In this document: positions 20,401 to 28,100 of the stretch, in pieces
Layout: each line of letters starts with the position of its first letter
Position numbering within the stretch: position 1 is the stretch's first letter
Assembly (NCBI GenBank): GCA_017622845.1
Contig: JAGAQJ010000045.1
Span: 24,884-88,883 of the forward strand
Length of the DNA stretch: 64,000 nucleotides
Origin: Lachnospiraceae bacterium
GTDB lineage: Bacteria > Bacillota > Clostridia > Lachnospirales > Lachnospiraceae
Direction: 5' to 3'
Notes under the pieces: model-generated
Databases searched by the model: none
The model's input: only the letters and a program-made list of their open reading frames with translations
Told to the model about the DNA's origin: nothing
Program-made: the position numbers and the translations under genes

Positions 20401-21769
20401 TGGGAACTATTATCATCAGGAGCGGACGGCATTCATCACTGTTACAGAGCATAATTTCGATGAAAAAGATTTTGCAGCAGTGATTACGCCGCATGCGTCG
20501 GTCAGCGGCTGGACACACCATGGAGATGTACATAAAGCCTCCATACGCTTTGACAGCGAGGAGTATTACAGCTATTCCATAGATTATGCAGACCTTGCCG
20601 GAAATAAAATGGAAGCGTTTGCGGCAGAAGCGTTTTACATTGATATGAGCCAGCCAGAGATTCAGATTACAGGAGTGGCGGATCATTCTGCCAATGCCGG
20701 AGAGGTGATTCCGGTCGTCACAATTGCTGATGCAAATTATGACCCGGATTCTGTTCAGATAACCCTGCAGAACAGCAAAGGTCAGGAGATTGATGTAAAC
20801 CGGAGCGGGACAGAGGCAGCCGGAGAGTACCGTTACACACTGACAAATGTCAATGAGCAGCCTGATGAGATTTATACCATATCAGCGGCTGCATCCGATA
20901 TGGCAGGAAATACGAGCGAGCTGAGCTGCATGTTTTCCCTGAACAGAAATGGTTCGGTTTATGATTTAAGCAGGATATCCGCACTGAGGGAGAAGGCATT
21001 TATCCGATATGAGGATATGCAGGATTTAGAGATTAAGGAGATGAATGTCAATACCGTTGAAACGTTTGGCATTTATGTCACGAGAAATGGTGAAATGATT
21101 CCATGCACAGAAAAGAATGTGAGAGGGAATCAGGAGGCTGCTGACATGATTTATTATGACATGCAGGAAAAAGGAAATGATGAGACTGGCTATGAATATG
21201 ATTATACCATTTATAAAGAATCCTTCCGGCAGGAGGGCATCTATCATATTATGTTCTATTCAAAGGATAAAGCCGGAAATGAGGTGAATAATACCTTAAC
21301 GGAAAAAGCGGCAGAGCTTGCTTTTGTCATCGACAACACAGCTCCCACAGTCGTAGTCGAGGGCGTTGAGGCAGGCGTGCTGTATTCAGAGGAGACGAAG
21401 GACATCAATGTCTATGTATCGGATAACTTTAAGCTGCAGGAAGCATATTTTGAGCTTGTAGAAGAAGGAGGTAAGGTTCTTGAGACATACGATTACGTGG
21501 AACTGGCAAAAGAGGACAGAGAGATTGTAACCATAACGCTTCCGGGCAGCGAAAAGAAGCTGTCCATTCAATATTATGCAGCCGATGCAGCAGGCAATGA
21601 AACTTCGACGCTGCATGAGGAGGCAGGCTTTATGATTTCTGCAAATGCGTGGATTCGCTATAGGAACAATAAAAAAGCCATTGCAGGAACGATTGCCGTA
21701 TGTGCAGCGCCAGTGTCAGCAGCCGGAATCTTCTTCCGGAGAAGGAGGAAGCTGCTGCAAAAACTGTGA
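14429..21769 (+). CDS. Giant Ig-like-repeat surface protein with C-terminal membrane anchor
   Basis: A 2446-residue exported protein read from a GTG start nine bases after AAAGAAAGG. A signal peptide is clear (basic N-terminus, hydrophobic core, cleavage near AGA-ADF, residue 33). Residues about 108-255 are a Glu/Thr/Ser/Lys-rich stalk made of imperfect units such as ENTTGETENEES. Residues about 314-350 hold three copies of RENPEEGS. The rest is a series of beta-rich Ig-like domains, many ending in DxAGNxS-type strands; two near-identical units begin VEITFDQNDAVNGTYYH and AEIVYDNNRALNGNYYH. A short basic repeat of KTSER-type units lies near 1431-1456. A single helix near 2412-2435 is followed by RRRRK, with no LPXTG motif, so it is probably membrane-anchored. 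Likely adhesin or wall-spanning structural protein; ligand unknown. Confidence 0.85.
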   Translation: MKKGSKKNRIKRIGCLVLTGVLVTGSYPMQAGAADFGLPQNVTAQMESEEADILTVDKMRDKRNAGIENIVQAELPVVGKPEEDNSLTVKNLDNGHGTTKENVTEEETENKESKTGENTTGETENKESKSEENTAEKAETGESKTGENTTGETENEESINKEAENTAEEAETEESKPEENTTRESKPEENTAGETENEEIITGENTTGETENEESINKETEGGESKPEENTTGESKPEENTAGETENEESKPEEAANHVKIIQMSAVLDSVSEPVYISGEEGRPGHFAINVNGSAHADFEAAGIKDGRNQLQESRENPEEGSAIGESRENPEEGSAIGEDRENPEEGSDFAEGDLNEIKSALASQCRLELRMVLPSGNCEMLERSDLSVEDGSGSMGGSVSCPEVSLTETGIYQLYAVLIGPDGTEYESDRAEIPITIPDPIQVEVTGTKLQACAYTECKEGDICTGFEIPYTVTAQISLTGLGDDVSAEQRESEIAYCLSQYKICVKKDSGEFCEDTLQKEDVIQGLIRNNGAAYAYTAYGSVKVDSAGEHVLHAAVNDMEAAACQVHIAKLQQRLCYTLDKNDRDFYRFDETALCTRAEGIYIGERQCFESNQDGEEIIGITDKKLTLEEDNKSYRISADNQSCRNQQTCYITISHAGNQIYQPASQTIAVVFERIAPQITYHCDAAEDVHRYQTTLTYTIPDFVDADRVECCEVIEDSNGTVTKANNLEIRKNGREITIYHENQQNQESSVHALMFAYKGDSVCRDEKQMISLHFARLENNICYVSDSIGDTHEYGEVITFTYQSGDTAGGITCYESDAEGNPVSGPRNLYIENGKYGSFQVKGTKLSDADQPFYVTIAHAENEIYNGARQTFAFPVVKVKLEGSITVNDAEKNYIFFKTRKMYIDVTMKASNGNLPKEDADKIRFRFQVLSSPTDVQNMNAHLVKISYQNDKAVYRYQVSEECARALRGGESYAIRAVADYSGISEKEIYYQEFSKVFDTLSVQQRELEIQVQKELTVELNNQVNQLDFKVTGEKTEGTERFPVSCRIEAKDPSVIAVCDDGTYRTLTGGSTTLTITADDSSEYDLYKECSAEVQVTVQAPGNTDYTLNGQDPQTFLENPHAAAEGEKWYGNDIVLRFGENNLYDELYYRRNGRGEWIHVNGRQFVISESMPTTYEFYFCDTERKVASCIMKGNKAVEGRLEVMSQIGVDTTAPSWNAHLTADKQPSVHSTQAVSYFPTGIVLTGCAGEESETGQFVDSGSGICELHVQYGNETVWDVYPVSERYSRSYGIALNENKNYGTVRIKAVDYLGHESEPAEYAQEICVDDGVPKVAMTAIAIDKTGIASDYDGTWTNQQLRFVLGSLDDTQVSGIYCYEYAFIPRGSKTKPTQAVWKPIDKDELVLVFGTMYEHTQETKEGTFLYAEKEEKTSERKTSERKNSERKTSEQKKSEQAAERTVREYAQMNGTLYIRAESNAGLVTMDEDIRKNQQQVRIWQQDLEEARVTASIRPDSGTGWYNKETGPVTLSFEYPVYDAEHTAPAVGIVYTLAVQTEKDGEAATVQKTFYKGIINESSRKVIEVRDYRDEDSRIQLAGDGKIQIDKDSMNTLTVYIEDAAGNRSDKTVFQINADYAAPQNLSAEADGADLLLHMDSQESILYRKFSQNSVRVSAHAEYGISGKKSFYMVPIKEQGAKESLSSDNAREELVMEPCSRGIVYLCATDGAGNCSEAWTDGIVVDNLAPAGIGSQEISITAEGQKEQKFYNKDIPVSIRVADAPDNDNYSGLKSVTYSIGRDAQHTKENVPLFDSSENSLSWEQIEKSKSFETNQIVIDAAENESSNAYITVTATDNAGNSTTTTQEFQIDVTPPQVEITFDQNDAVNGTYYHSSRVARIDITERNFDPEQVFFQIYRDGQKDNTLIPSASDWTASEGWVNTAYITFADDGDYSLEAECTDLAGNQSDIAAAPHFTIDQTKPVAEIVYDNNRALNGNYYHQERTAFITVTEHNFDEKDFAAVITPHASVSGWTHHGDVHKASIRFDSEEYYSYSIDYADLAGNKMEAFAAEAFYIDMSQPEIQITGVADHSANAGEVIPVVTIADANYDPDSVQITLQNSKGQEIDVNRSGTEAAGEYRYTLTNVNEQPDEIYTISAAASDMAGNTSELSCMFSLNRNGSVYDLSRISALREKAFIRYEDMQDLEIKEMNVNTVETFGIYVTRNGEMIPCTEKNVRGNQEAADMIYYDMQEKGNDETGYEYDYTIYKESFRQEGIYHIMFYSKDKAGNEVNNTLTEKAAELAFVIDNTAPTVVVEGVEAGVLYSEETKDINVYVSDNFKLQEAYFELVEEGGKVLETYDYVELAKEDREIVTITLPGSEKKLSIQYYAADAAGNETSTLHEEAGFMISANAWIRYRNNKKAIAGTIAVCAAPVSAAGIFFRRRRKLLQKL
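14740..15190 (+). repeat. In-frame imperfect tandem repeats coding the acidic stalk
   Basis: DNA units built from GAAAGCAAACCAGAAGAAAA and GGGGAAAATACGACCGGGGA variants recur about ten times in frame. Unit order is shuffled rather than strictly periodic, as expected for slippage and recombination within a coding stalk. Copy number probably varies between strains. Confidence 0.8.
15361..15480 (+). repeat. Three in-frame tandem copies of a 39-base unit
   Basis: The unit AGAGAGAATCCGGAAGAAGG with its following bases is repeated three times, coding RENPEEGS followed by AIGES, AIGED and DFAEG. It lies inside the giant surface-protein gene. Confidence 0.8.
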
Positions 21770-22428
21770 TAGTATTATTCAGTCATGCAGTTTATTGAAA
21801 ACAGGACGAAGGGTGATAGTCATATACCGCAACAGGCGGTTGGACTCCGAATGCGAATTTTCTAATGGGTGATATTCAGATAATCGAAACCGTCCGTGAC
21901 CGGACTCTACGCGCCGTCCATGGCGCGCTTCGTCCTAAATCCGCGTCCATGCGGATTTTCCCTGTTGTATCGAATCACCCATAAGAAAATGTCAGCATTT
22001 TCCGCCAGCCTGTCCCGGCATATGATTATCACCCTTCTGTGCATGGGCAACAGATTATTTTTCACTTAAGAATTCTTGTTGTTTTATGCTTCAGTCTGCA
22101 ATAAAGTTGATAATATTGTAAAGGCTGCCTGTTACTATTCGCCATCTTACGGTTCCGATAAACAGAAAACGGCAGACAGTATCTCGCAGACTGCCCGGTG
22201 TAGAATGGTGATATTTCCTTATACGATGATATATATATAGGAGTAAATTTGCACGGATGCAAATTTAGGCGAGACGGAGGCATGGATGCCGACTCGAGCC
22301 GGCTCCGTCCTCATTAGAAAGACTGGCTTCATCGTATTAGGAAATTCCCATTCGGAACCAATGGCAGTCAGAGGGATACTATCTGCCATTTTCGTTCGGG
22401 TGTTAATCCATAAATGGCCGGGCAGTTA
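21767..22428. repeat. Composite palindromic repeat: type A followed by inverted type B
   Basis: This 660-base gap after the surface-protein gene contains no credible gene. It holds a type-A unit in plus orientation (about 21820-22045; GGGTGAT pairs with ATCACCC, and CGCGCC/GGCGCG and AAATCCGC/GCGGATTT hairpins have GTCCAT loops). A type-B unit in minus orientation follows (about 22150-22400; AAATTTGC/GCAAATTT hairpin, TACGATGA and TCATCGTA arms). The outer ends are degenerate forms of the GTAACAGTTCAG terminal repeat. Confidence 0.7.
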
Positions 22429-22457
22429 TCTATCATGGGAATGCTTTTAAAGTATCA

Positions 22458-22531
22458 TTGCAGTCAATGGCTGCGGTATGTTATAATATAGCTATTCGGC
22501 GCAGGCGCATAATCCGCCTCACTGAATAGTT
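22458..22531 (+). promoter_or_regulatory. Promoter and leader hairpin of the SGNH hydrolase gene
   Basis: TTGCAG (22458-22463), an 18-base spacer and TATAAT (22482-22487). The leader then forms a hairpin: CTATTCGGCGCAGGCG pairs with the CGCCTCACTGAATAG arm, ending about ten bases before the ribosome site. Confidence 0.55.
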
Positions 22532-22553
22532 ATTTTTATTGAGGATAAATGCG

Positions 22554-23732
22554 ATGGAACAAAATTCAAGAAAATACGTCACTACTTGGGGAAATGCCAT
22601 TTCGATAGCGGACAGAAGACCTGAAAATTATGCAAAGGACCTGACACTCCGATATCCTATACGCCCTATGTTTGACGGAGATAAATTAAAGATAACCCTC
22701 GACAATTTCTGCGGTACGGAGCCTGTGACGATAAGCCATGCGTATGTGGCGCAGAGCGCGGATGGTGAGCGTGAGATTGTGGAGGAGACCAATACACAAG
22801 TAACTTTTCACAATGGAAGCAAAAGCGTTACGATACCGGCAGGAGAGTCAGTAGTCAGTGATGATATTGTATTTCATGTAAAACGCGGAAATGACATTAG
22901 TGTCAGTTTTTACCTGGGTGGATTTACACTGATGCGCTCGGCAGTGCTGATTACAGGTCCTTTATCAAAGGGATATTATGCAGTCGGCGATTATGCACAA
23001 AGCGGCAGGCTGCCGTTAGAGCTTACCAGAAATACGAACTGGTTTTATTTTTTGAGCAATGTGGAAATTTATACGGAGTGTACAAACAGGGCAGTGATAT
23101 GCTATGGCGACAGCATTACTTCACAGGCATGGCCTGATTACCTGTCGTTAAGATTATTTCATGAAAATATAGAGCATACTGCTATTGTGAGGCGTGCAGC
23201 GAGCGGAACCAGAATCTTAAGGCAGTACGACAATATTACCTATGATTCCTATGGATTGAAGGGAGCAACCAGATTTCCGCGAGAGGCAAAGGTAAGCGGC
23301 GCCGATGCGGTTATTATCCAGCATGGCATCAATGATATTATCCATCCTGTAGGCGTGGAGGTAAATCCTTTCAGACCATGGTCTGATCTGCCTACGGCGG
23401 ACGAGCTGATTGAGGGCTTGAAGCGTTATATTGAATGGGCGAAGGAATATGGTCTTGAGGTATATATGGGAACGCTGCTTCCGATATACGGCTGGCGTAC
23501 CTATGAGCCATTTCGTGATGAGCTTCGCTGTGCTGTCAATGAATGGATACGGACAACTCCTGACATTAAGGGGTGCATTGATTTTGACAAGGCGCTGCGC
23601 GACGATGTGAATCCGGCAGCCTTTGCAGAAGGCTTTGACAGCGGAGACCACCTTCACCCCTCGGCGAAGGCTTATGAGCGGATGGCGGCTGAGGTGCCCT
23701 CAGCAGTTTTAAGATACTACAAGGAGAAATAA
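22554..23732 (+). CDS. SGNH/GDSL-type esterase or lipase
   Basis: A 392-residue protein. The second half is an SGNH hydrolase: block I CYGDSITSQ near residue 185 with the catalytic serine, an oxyanion glycine/asparagine block in IIQHGINDI, and the C-terminal Asp-His pair in SGDHLHPSAKAYE near 362. The N-terminal 180 residues are beta-rich, as in two-domain carbohydrate or acyl esterases. No signal peptide is seen, so it is probably cytoplasmic. ATG at 22554 is preferred, with GAGG upstream. One base separates it from the following reductase gene, so the two are probably one operon. The natural substrate is unknown. Confidence 0.85.
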   Translation: MEQNSRKYVTTWGNAISIADRRPENYAKDLTLRYPIRPMFDGDKLKITLDNFCGTEPVTISHAYVAQSADGEREIVEETNTQVTFHNGSKSVTIPAGESVVSDDIVFHVKRGNDISVSFYLGGFTLMRSAVLITGPLSKGYYAVGDYAQSGRLPLELTRNTNWFYFLSNVEIYTECTNRAVICYGDSITSQAWPDYLSLRLFHENIEHTAIVRRAASGTRILRQYDNITYDSYGLKGATRFPREAKVSGADAVIIQHGINDIIHPVGVEVNPFRPWSDLPTADELIEGLKRYIEWAKEYGLEVYMGTLLPIYGWRTYEPFRDELRCAVNEWIRTTPDIKGCIDFDKALRDDVNPAAFAEGFDSGDHLHPSAKAYERMAAEVPSAVLRYYKEK

Positions 23733-23733
23733 A

Positions 23734-24327
23734 ATGCCTACATTACTATTTATTAATGCATGCGTGCGCGGCAGAGATTCAAGGACATTGGCGCTGGCGG
23801 AGCATCTGCTTGCGCGCATCAAAGAAGCAAACAGCAAGGATATGGCGTTCAAAATAGAGGAGATACGGCTTTCCACAGAGAATCTGCTTCCGCTGAATTA
23901 TGAGAGACTCCAGAGACGTGATGAGCTTCTGGAAGCAGGTCAGCTTGATGATACCATGTTTGACTATGCGAATGCGGTGGCTCAGGCGGATATGCTTGTG
24001 ATAGCAGCGCCCTACTGGGATATGTCTTTTCCGGCTTCCTTAAAAGTTTTTTTTGAGGCTGCAAGTGTTGTGGGAATTACCTTTACCTATGCGGAGGACG
24101 GCACTCCGGTAGGACTGACTGCAGCACAGGATATGTATTATGTCACGACCAGCGGCGGATATATCGGTGACTGCAATTTTGGCTTTGAGTACGCCAATGC
24201 CTTGTGCAGACTGTACGGCGTACGCAATACACACTTTGTCAGCGCAGAGGGACTTGACCTTGACGGCGCTGATGTGCAGGCAATTATGGAGGAAGCCTGC
24301 AATGGGGAAATCATCAATTATTTGTAA
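23734..24327 (+). CDS. Flavodoxin-fold NAD(P)H oxidoreductase (azoreductase-like)
   Basis: A 197-residue member of the flavodoxin-like NAD(P)H dehydrogenase/azoreductase family (AzoR-like). The FMN phosphate loop region FINACVRGRDSRTLALAEHL opens the protein, the flavin-contact segment APYWDMSFPASLKVFFEA lies near 90-107, and TSGGYIGD near 140-147 matches the second flavin loop. It should use FMN and NAD(P)H to reduce quinones, azo or nitro compounds by two electrons. It follows the SGNH hydrolase after one base. The stop codon is formed by the left end of a repeat element (GTAACAGTTCAGCC). Confidence 0.87.
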   Translation: MPTLLFINACVRGRDSRTLALAEHLLARIKEANSKDMAFKIEEIRLSTENLLPLNYERLQRRDELLEAGQLDDTMFDYANAVAQADMLVIAAPYWDMSFPASLKVFFEAASVVGITFTYAEDGTPVGLTAAQDMYYVTTSGGYIGDCNFGFEYANALCRLYGVRNTHFVSAEGLDLDGADVQAIMEEACNGEIINYL

Positions 24328-24475
24328 CAGTTCAGCCATGCAGAAACCACTGTGCAAAATGACCGGGGGAGCCAGCTCACTAAGGACAATTTGCACAATG
24401 ATTTCTATAGGGCGGACGCCTGACAACTTATGAATGTGCATGGCAGAGATGAATGTGCATGGCAGAATCGTTACG
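24324..24475 (+). repeat. Palindromic repeat, type C (copy C1)
   Basis: It begins with GTAACAGTTCAGCCATGCAG and ends in GCATGGCAGAATCGTTAC. An inner hairpin pairs TGTGCAAAATG-side bases with TTTGCACA, and the segment TGACAACTTATGAATGTG is shared with copy C2. The right end is duplicated (GATGAATGTGCATGGCAG appears twice in degenerate form). Confidence 0.7.
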
Positions 24476-24504
24476 AATAAAATATAAAAACATGAGGTGG
24501 CTAT

Positions 24505-25818
24505 GTGGAATTAGCAGAGAAAACAGAAGCATTGGCACAAAAAATATGGAGCTTGTCGCGAGACAGGCTTTTGGTTCATTTACGCTTTCTTAATGTGGCG
24601 CTTGCAGGACTGAGACTGCAGGCAAAAAACGGCAGTGACCAGATAATCTGTGATGTCAATACGCCCGGCGCTGCTACCATTTATTATGACCCGATGGTCG
24701 TCATCAGGCTTTATAAAAATAATCCGAATAACATCATCAGGCTGCATCTTCATATTCTCCTGCACTGCATCTTCAGCCATTCCTACAAGTACGACCGCGT
24801 GGAACAGGAACTTTGGGATGTGGCAGCCGACATGGCGGTTGAGAATGCAGTCTTGTCACTTGGAATATCAGGCATGGAAACGCTGGAAGATGAGGAGCGG
24901 CGCACGGTGCTTGCGCAGTGGCAAAAACGTGCAGGCACGCTGACAGCAGACAGGATATACAGAAGTCTCAGAAAAGACCGGCTGGGAATCAGTGAGCTTT
25001 TTGAGCTTGGCAGGTTATTCCGGCGTGACGCGCATGAGGGCTGGGGACCTGTCGAAACGCTTGAAATGACCGAGGCACAATGGAAGAAAATCAGCGAACG
25101 GATTAAAGCGGAACTAAAGTCCTTCTCAGAAGATAAGTCAGACGACAAAAGCCTGCTCCAGAATCTTGAGGAGGCAACAAAGGAACAATATGATTACGGA
25201 GATTTCCTAAGGCGTTTTAGTGTGTCCGGTGAGGATATGCAGATTAATGATGATGAATTTGACTATGTGTATTATACGTATGGACTTTCCCTGTATGGAA
25301 ATCTGCCGCTTGTGGAACCTCTTGAATATAAGGACGTCAATAAAATCAAGGAGTTTGTGATAGCGATTGATACATCAGGCTCCTGCCGCGGAGCGGTGGT
25401 TCAGTCCTTTCTGAATAAAACATACAGCATTTTGAAAAGCAGCGAGAACTTTTTTAGAAAGGTAAATATTCACATTATACAGTGCGATTCGGAGGTAAGA
25501 CGCGATACAAAGATTACAAGTGATGAGGATTTTGAAGCATTTATGCGTGAGGGACAGTTGGAGGGCTTCGGCTCTACTGATTTCAGACCGGTATTTACCT
25601 ATGTCAACAGGGCAATCGAAAACGGCGAGTTTGAAAATTTAAAGGGACTGATTTATTTTACGGACGGTTATGGCGTATTTCCGGAGCATAAGCCGCCGTA
25701 CCATTATGATACGGCATTTGTTTTCCTTGAAGATGATTATGAGACTCCTGCAATTCCGCCATGGGCAATCAAGCTTGTCCTTCCGGTCGAGGAGTTTGAG
25801 GACAGCGTGAGTGCGTGA
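24505..25818 (+). CDS. VWA-like/putative metallopeptidase protein (DUF2201 type)
   Basis: A 437-residue protein that resembles the DUF2201/COG3864 family: an N-terminal putative metallopeptidase region followed by a von Willebrand A-like domain. HLHILLHCIFSH near residue 75-86 gives possible zinc ligands. The C-terminal VWA part begins near 285 with the metal-site motif AIDTSGS and has FTDGYG near 389. It starts with GTG after GAGGTGG. The next gene is a MoxR-like AAA ATPase, the usual partner of VWA proteins, and a leucine-rich-repeat gene follows. Such pairs typically act as ATP-driven chaperones or assembly factors; the client is unknown. The last codons overlap the left end of a type-D repeat. 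Confidence 0.82.
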   Translation: MELAEKTEALAQKIWSLSRDRLLVHLRFLNVALAGLRLQAKNGSDQIICDVNTPGAATIYYDPMVVIRLYKNNPNNIIRLHLHILLHCIFSHSYKYDRVEQELWDVAADMAVENAVLSLGISGMETLEDEERRTVLAQWQKRAGTLTADRIYRSLRKDRLGISELFELGRLFRRDAHEGWGPVETLEMTEAQWKKISERIKAELKSFSEDKSDDKSLLQNLEEATKEQYDYGDFLRRFSVSGEDMQINDDEFDYVYYTYGLSLYGNLPLVEPLEYKDVNKIKEFVIAIDTSGSCRGAVVQSFLNKTYSILKSSENFFRKVNIHIIQCDSEVRRDTKITSDEDFEAFMREGQLEGFGSTDFRPVFTYVNRAIENGEFENLKGLIYFTDGYGVFPEHKPPYHYDTAFVFLEDDYETPAIPPWAIKLVLPVEEFEDSVSA

Positions 25819-25906
25819 GAATGCATAAATTGCGTCAGGCATCAAGTCACCACGAAGTGGTATTGCATGACTTGATGCTCATAACTATGAGGGTACTGAA
25901 TCGTTA
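25808..25906 (+). repeat. Short palindromic repeat, type D (copy D1)
   Basis: GCATCAAGTC (25839-25848) pairs with GACTTGATGC (25869-25878), enclosing a CCAC/GTGG mini-hairpin. It ends in GAGGGTACTGAATCGTTAC. The left flank GTGCGTGAGAATGC is shared with copy D3 at 52421. Confidence 0.75.
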
Positions 25907-25935
25907 CAAAATAAGAGAAATGAGAGGCATTGGTT

Positions 25936-27462
25936 ATGAATATTAAACAGGCAAAAGAGCATATCAAAAATTCCGTGAAGCTGTATCTGAAAAAAGATGA
26001 ATACGGCGAATACCGCATCCCCGTGGTCCGCCAAAGACCCATTTTTTTATTGGGTTCTCCGGGAATCGGAAAAACAGCGGTTATGGAGCAGATTGCGCAG
26101 GAGCTTGGCATTGCGCTGGTAAGCTATTCCATGACGCATCACACGAGGCAGTCGGCACTGGGGCTTCCTTTCATCACCCACAAAAGCTACAAGGGTATGG
26201 AATTTGACATTTCAGAGTACACTATGAGTGAAATTATTGCTTCTGTGTATGAAGTCATGGAGCATTCCGGCATCGAGGAAGGAATCCTGTTTCTTGATGA
26301 GATTAACTGTGTGTCAGAGACACTTGCGCCGTCAATGCTGCAGTTTTTACAGTATAAGGTGTTTGGAAAACATAAGGTTCCGGAGGGCTGGGTTATTGTC
26401 ACTGCCGGAAATCCGCCTGAATACAACAAATCTGTCCGCGAGTTTGATGTAGTAACGATGGATAGAATGAAGCTGGTCGAGGTGGAGGCTGATTATGCCA
26501 CATGGAAAGAATATGCGCTCAAGCAGGGCATTCACAATGCAGTGACAACCTATCTTGACATGAAGAAAAGCGACTTTTACAGAGTTGAGACGAATGTAGG
26601 AGGGAAATCCTATGTGACAGCAAGAGGCTGGGAGGATTTATCGGCAACGATGCTTCTGTGCGAGGAGGAGGGCATTACCGTAGATGAAACGCTGGTAGGA
26701 CAGTATCTTCATAATGATAAGATTGTGAAAGAATTTACTGCTTACTATGAGCTTTATAATAAATATAAAAAGGATTATAAAGTTGAGGAAATTTTAGAGG
26801 GCACAAATTCGGCACAGGTTGTCGAGAGAGCGCGCATTGCGAAGTTTGACGAGAGATTGTCGCTGCTTGGCATGCTGCTTGACAAGCTTGAAAGCGAGAT
26901 GAAGGAAAATCTTGAGACAGCGGACTATCTGACTGATTTGATGAAGCTGTTGAAGCTGATGCGGACAATACATGAGAAAAATGCAAAAAACGGTCAAGAG
27001 ACAGATTTGACGGTGCTTGTGCAGACACAGATACAAAACAGGACAAAATTGATAGCATCCATGACAAATGCAGGTACGCTCTCCAATGAAGATAAGAGAA
27101 AGCACAGGGCTGTTATCCGGTTTCTTGAGGCAAGAGAGAAGGAGCTTCGTGTGGACAAGGCAGAGGACGCTGTGCAGGCATTTGCAAGGCTCAAGGCAGC
27201 ATTTGATGCAGAGGTGGCAGCGATGAAGGCGGAAAATGCCAGGATACAGGCAAGACTGCACAACCTGTTTGCATTCAGCGAGGCGGCATTTATGGACGGC
27301 AATGAGGTTGTGGTTTTGGTTACAGAGCTGACGGTCAATGCCTATAGTGCGCGCTTTATCGGACTTTACGGAAGCGAGGATTATCAAAAACACAATGCTG
27401 ACTTGATGCTCAGTGAACGGCAGGACGACATTATGCAGGAGATACAAAGCCTGGAGCTGTAA
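25936..27462 (+). CDS. MoxR-like/dynein-type AAA ATPase
   Basis: A 508-residue AAA protein. Walker A is LLGSPGIGKTAVMEQ near residue 36-50, Walker B is ILFLDEINCV near 116-125, and a sensor-1 asparagine is in VTAGNPPEYNKSV near 157. Residues after about 260 are helical and charged, without a known domain. It pairs with the upstream VWA-like protein, separated by a type-D repeat, and the LRR gene lies downstream. Members of this class remodel or activate protein complexes using ATP. ATG at 25936 is chosen for its spacing from GAGAGG. A type-B repeat begins three bases after the stop. Confidence 0.87.
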   Translation: MNIKQAKEHIKNSVKLYLKKDEYGEYRIPVVRQRPIFLLGSPGIGKTAVMEQIAQELGIALVSYSMTHHTRQSALGLPFITHKSYKGMEFDISEYTMSEIIASVYEVMEHSGIEEGILFLDEINCVSETLAPSMLQFLQYKVFGKHKVPEGWVIVTAGNPPEYNKSVREFDVVTMDRMKLVEVEADYATWKEYALKQGIHNAVTTYLDMKKSDFYRVETNVGGKSYVTARGWEDLSATMLLCEEEGITVDETLVGQYLHNDKIVKEFTAYYELYNKYKKDYKVEEILEGTNSAQVVERARIAKFDERLSLLGMLLDKLESEMKENLETADYLTDLMKLLKLMRTIHEKNAKNGQETDLTVLVQTQIQNRTKLIASMTNAGTLSNEDKRKHRAVIRFLEAREKELRVDKAEDAVQAFARLKAAFDAEVAAMKAENARIQARLHNLFAFSEAAFMDGNEVVVLVTELTVNAYSARFIGLYGSEDYQKHNADLMLSERQDDIMQEIQSLEL

Positions 27463-27464
27463 CT

Positions 27465-27836
27465 TGTTACAGTTCAGCCTTTTATGCATTCCTATCCGGA
27501 CGAAAACGGCAGATAGTATCCCTCCGGCTGCCATGGTTTCGAATGGGAATTTCCTAATACGATGAATCAAGGTTCTCTAATGAGGACGGAGCCGGCTCGA
27601 GTCGGCGTCCATGCCTCCGTCTCGCCTAAATTTGCGTCCATGCAAATTTGCTCCTGGGTATCTATCATCGTATAAGGAAATATCACCATTCTTCACCGGG
27701 TAGCCTGCAGGATACTTTCTGCCGTTTTCTGTTTCGTAAAATCATAAAATGGAATAATTTGTCAGTACACAGAAGGGCGGCATAGAACTGCCACCCTTCG
27801 TCCCGGATAAAATAATCCATAAGGCTGAACTGTTAC
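27465..27836 (+). repeat. Large palindromic repeat, type B (copy B1)
   Basis: Complete element with terminal inverted repeats GTTACAGTTCAGCC and GGCTGAACTGTTAC. Outer arms CGGCAGATAGTATCC and GGATACTTTCTGCCG pair, then TTTCCTAATACGATGA pairs with the TATCGTATAAGGAAA arm. An inner AAATTTGC/GCAAATTT hairpin has loop GTCCAT, and a GGC/GCC hairpin has loop GTCCAT. Near the right end GAAGGGCGGCA and TGCCACCCTTC form a further hairpin. Between 27837 and 28100 I see only AT-rich leader with no supportable gene. Confidence 0.8.
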
Positions 27837-28100
27837 TGTAACTTTAACCATTATTGCATTTTTATTGCATATAAAAACATCATTATGCTATAATTATATC
27901 TCTTATCATTTCGATTAAAGATTTGTGCAGCAAAACTGAGCTTTCCAATATCGCGCACAAGCAGCAGGAGGATATTTTTGCCACCAAACACAGAGATAGC
28001 GGCTTAGTTGTAATGAGCAGCGAAATGGAACCGAAGCAATAGACGCAGATATTGTTTTTAAAAAACTGGAGAAAGAACATTTTGGACAGGGGGGAATAAA

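Noticed and set aside
14429-21769. Giant protein as a sortase substrate
   Set aside because: No LPXTG-type motif precedes the C-terminal helix.
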